Below are positions 6,493 through 7,150 of a stretch of DNA of 7,150 bases, piece after piece (within the stretch, counting starts at the first letter, position 1; each line of letters begins with the position of its first letter). This stretch comes from Treponema sp. (GTDB lineage Bacteria > Spirochaetota > Spirochaetia > Treponematales > Breznakiellaceae), in the NCBI GenBank assembly GCA_031258265.1, contig JAIRNB010000229.1:1-7150 (forward strand). Reading direction: 5' to 3'. The notes under the pieces were generated by a model, which was not told the origin of the DNA, did no database searches, and saw only the letters and a list, made by a program, of their open reading frames with translations. The translations under genes and the position numbers were made by a program.

Positions 6493-6939
6493 TTAGGTAG
6501 AGAGGATTTTAAGCAGTTCCTCCACCGTCTGGGTGGCCAGAATCTCCTGCCGCTTTTCCGCGCTCTTAAAAAGCAGGCTTATCTCTGCCAGAAACTGCAG
6601 ATGGGGACCGGTCTTTTCCACCGGAGAAAGAGTCATGATGAAAATTCTGCACGGTTCATGGTCCAGAGCCTCAAAATCCACCGGCTGGTCGGAAATACCG
6701 ATACAGGCAACCAAATCCGTAATCGTCGGACTCTTCCCATGGGGGATAGCGATACCATGCTTCATCCCCGTGGACATCTTCTGTTCCCGCTCCATAACCG
6801 CGTTATAAGCGGCCTGGCGGTCAGGAATCTTATGGGCCGCGTAGAGTACATCCAGCAGCTCGTTGATAATTTCGTCTTTGGTCGTCCCTTTCAGGTGAAG
6901 CTTGATCGTTTCTGATGTAAGTACCGTCTTAAGGTTCAT
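6493..6939 (-). CDS. ptsN: PTS EIIA domain protein, nitrogen/fructose type (PtsN-like)
   Basis: A single-domain PTS EIIA type 2 protein of 148 residues. Such domains take a phosphate from HPr on a histidine and either pass it to a sugar permease or, in PtsN, regulate other proteins. The phospho-acceptor is H67 in HGIAIPHGKS. Other family features are the N-terminal LTSETIKLHLKGTTKDEIINEL, MEREQKMSTGMKHG (50-62), and IFIMTLSPVEKTGPHLQFLAEISLLF near the C-terminus. No IIB or IIC partner is present, which favours a regulatory role. The frame extends to an ATG at 6984, giving 15 more residues, but family proteins begin like MNLKTVLTSETI, and a strong promoter lies just upstream of the ATG at 6939, so that start is chosen. 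Neither start has a good ribosome binding site. The GH5 gene follows 63 bp downstream. The ptsN symbol is tentative; a fructose-type IIA is the alternative. Confidence 0.85.
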   Translation of the reverse strand: MNLKTVLTSETIKLHLKGTTKDEIINELLDVLYAAHKIPDRQAAYNAVMEREQKMSTGMKHGIAIPHGKSPTITDLVACIGISDQPVDFEALDHEPCRIFIMTLSPVEKTGPHLQFLAEISLLFKSAEKRQEILATQTVEELLKILST

Positions 6940-6946
6940 AGCTTTC

Positions 6947-6975
6947 AGTGTAAAACCGGGTATCTGAAAAGTCAA
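6947..6975 (-). promoter_or_regulatory. Sigma-70-type promoter of the PTS IIA gene, apparently leaderless
   Basis: On the minus strand TTGACT (6975-6970) and TACACT (6952-6947) are separated by exactly 17 bases. Only 7 bases lie between the -10 box and the ATG at 6939, so the predicted transcription start coincides with or touches the start codon. This would give a leaderless mRNA, consistent with the lack of a Shine-Dalgarno sequence before that ATG. Position and spacing are seen directly; leaderless expression is inferred. Confidence 0.6.
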
Positions 6976-7103
6976 GGATTTCATAATACCCGGAAAACTC
7001 TAAAGGGGGGAAGTCTCAGGGCGGGCGCATACAGGGCCAGCGCATATAAAAACCCATAAAGGAGAAAAGGAAATCGGTCGATAAGTGCGGATTGGAGGGG
7101 AAT

Positions 7104-7150
7104 ATGACCAATCAACCTATACCGCCCTTAATTGACTTCTTCAAGCACAT
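7104..7150 (+). CDS. Start of an unidentified gene, truncated by the window edge
   Basis: An ATG at 7104 follows a strong ribosome binding site, GGAGGGG at 7094-7100. The frame stays open to the end of the window and gives 15 complete residues, MTNQPIPPLIDFFKH, then a partial codon. It diverges from the PTS IIA gene. The fragment is too short to name the product; the IPPLIDFF opening loosely recalls N-termini of prolyl-oligopeptidase-like peptidases, but that is not evidence enough for a call. The 120 to 160 bases upstream, shared with the divergent gene, hold a TATAAA at 7045-7050 without a matching -35 box, so no promoter is assigned. Confidence 0.6.
   Translation, partial: MTNQPIPPLIDFFKH

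Noticed and set aside
7058..7130. Short plus-strand frame from a GTG at 7085 after AAGGAG at 7058-7063
   Set aside because: It ends after about 16 codons, the spacing from the ribosome binding site is too long, and it overlaps the better-supported ATG at 7104.

Overview
The window is GC-rich bacterial DNA with tightly packed genes. Six near-complete protein genes are visible, plus the first codons of a seventh at the right edge. The mix of genes (a Rex redox repressor, a compact ACT-domain SerA, a stand-alone PTS IIA domain and an unusual GH5 glucosidase) fits an anaerobic host-gut bacterium. My best guess is a spirochaete of the Treponema/Breznakiella group, based on the overall look of the proteins. 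No rRNA or other decisive taxonomic marker is present, so this is inference.

Left arm (1-300): no gene is seen. The first ~125 bases hold three short hairpins and a loosely repeated CTAGTGC-type word. They are followed by a clear sigma-70-type promoter (219-247) and a perfect 18-bp palindrome (250-267) that matches the Rex operator apart from its outermost base pair.

Plus-strand block (301-4369): rex, serC and serA run in the same direction with short gaps (71 and 58 bp), and I see no terminator between them. SerA and SerC are the first two enzymes of phosphorylated serine biosynthesis. The SerA step makes NADH, and Rex senses NADH/NAD+, so the layout suggests a redox-tuned, autoregulated serine operon. 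The third enzyme, SerB, is not in the window. A membrane-anchored lytic transglycosylase follows, with an uncertain start.

Convergent gap (4370-4494): it contains a hairpin that may terminate transcription from both sides, although neither side has a U-run.

Minus-strand block (6939 down to 4495): a PTS EIIA(Ntr/Fru)-type protein is followed 63 bp later by a 644-residue GH5 enzyme resembling the fungal steryl-glucosidase / endoglycoceramidase-related family (GH5_12 type). Both catalytic glutamates are present and there is no export signal. The IIA gene has a near-consensus promoter whose predicted start site falls on the ATG, which would give a leaderless mRNA.

Right edge (7104-7150): a divergent plus-strand gene begins with a strong ribosome binding site and is cut off after 15 full codons.

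I see no mobile element, CRISPR array, tRNA or rRNA. I did not find a clearly undescribed multi-gene system. The most notable items are the Rex-controlled serine cluster, the cytosolic GH5_12-like enzyme paired with a PTS IIA regulator, the leaderless promoter, and the small intergenic hairpin repeats.
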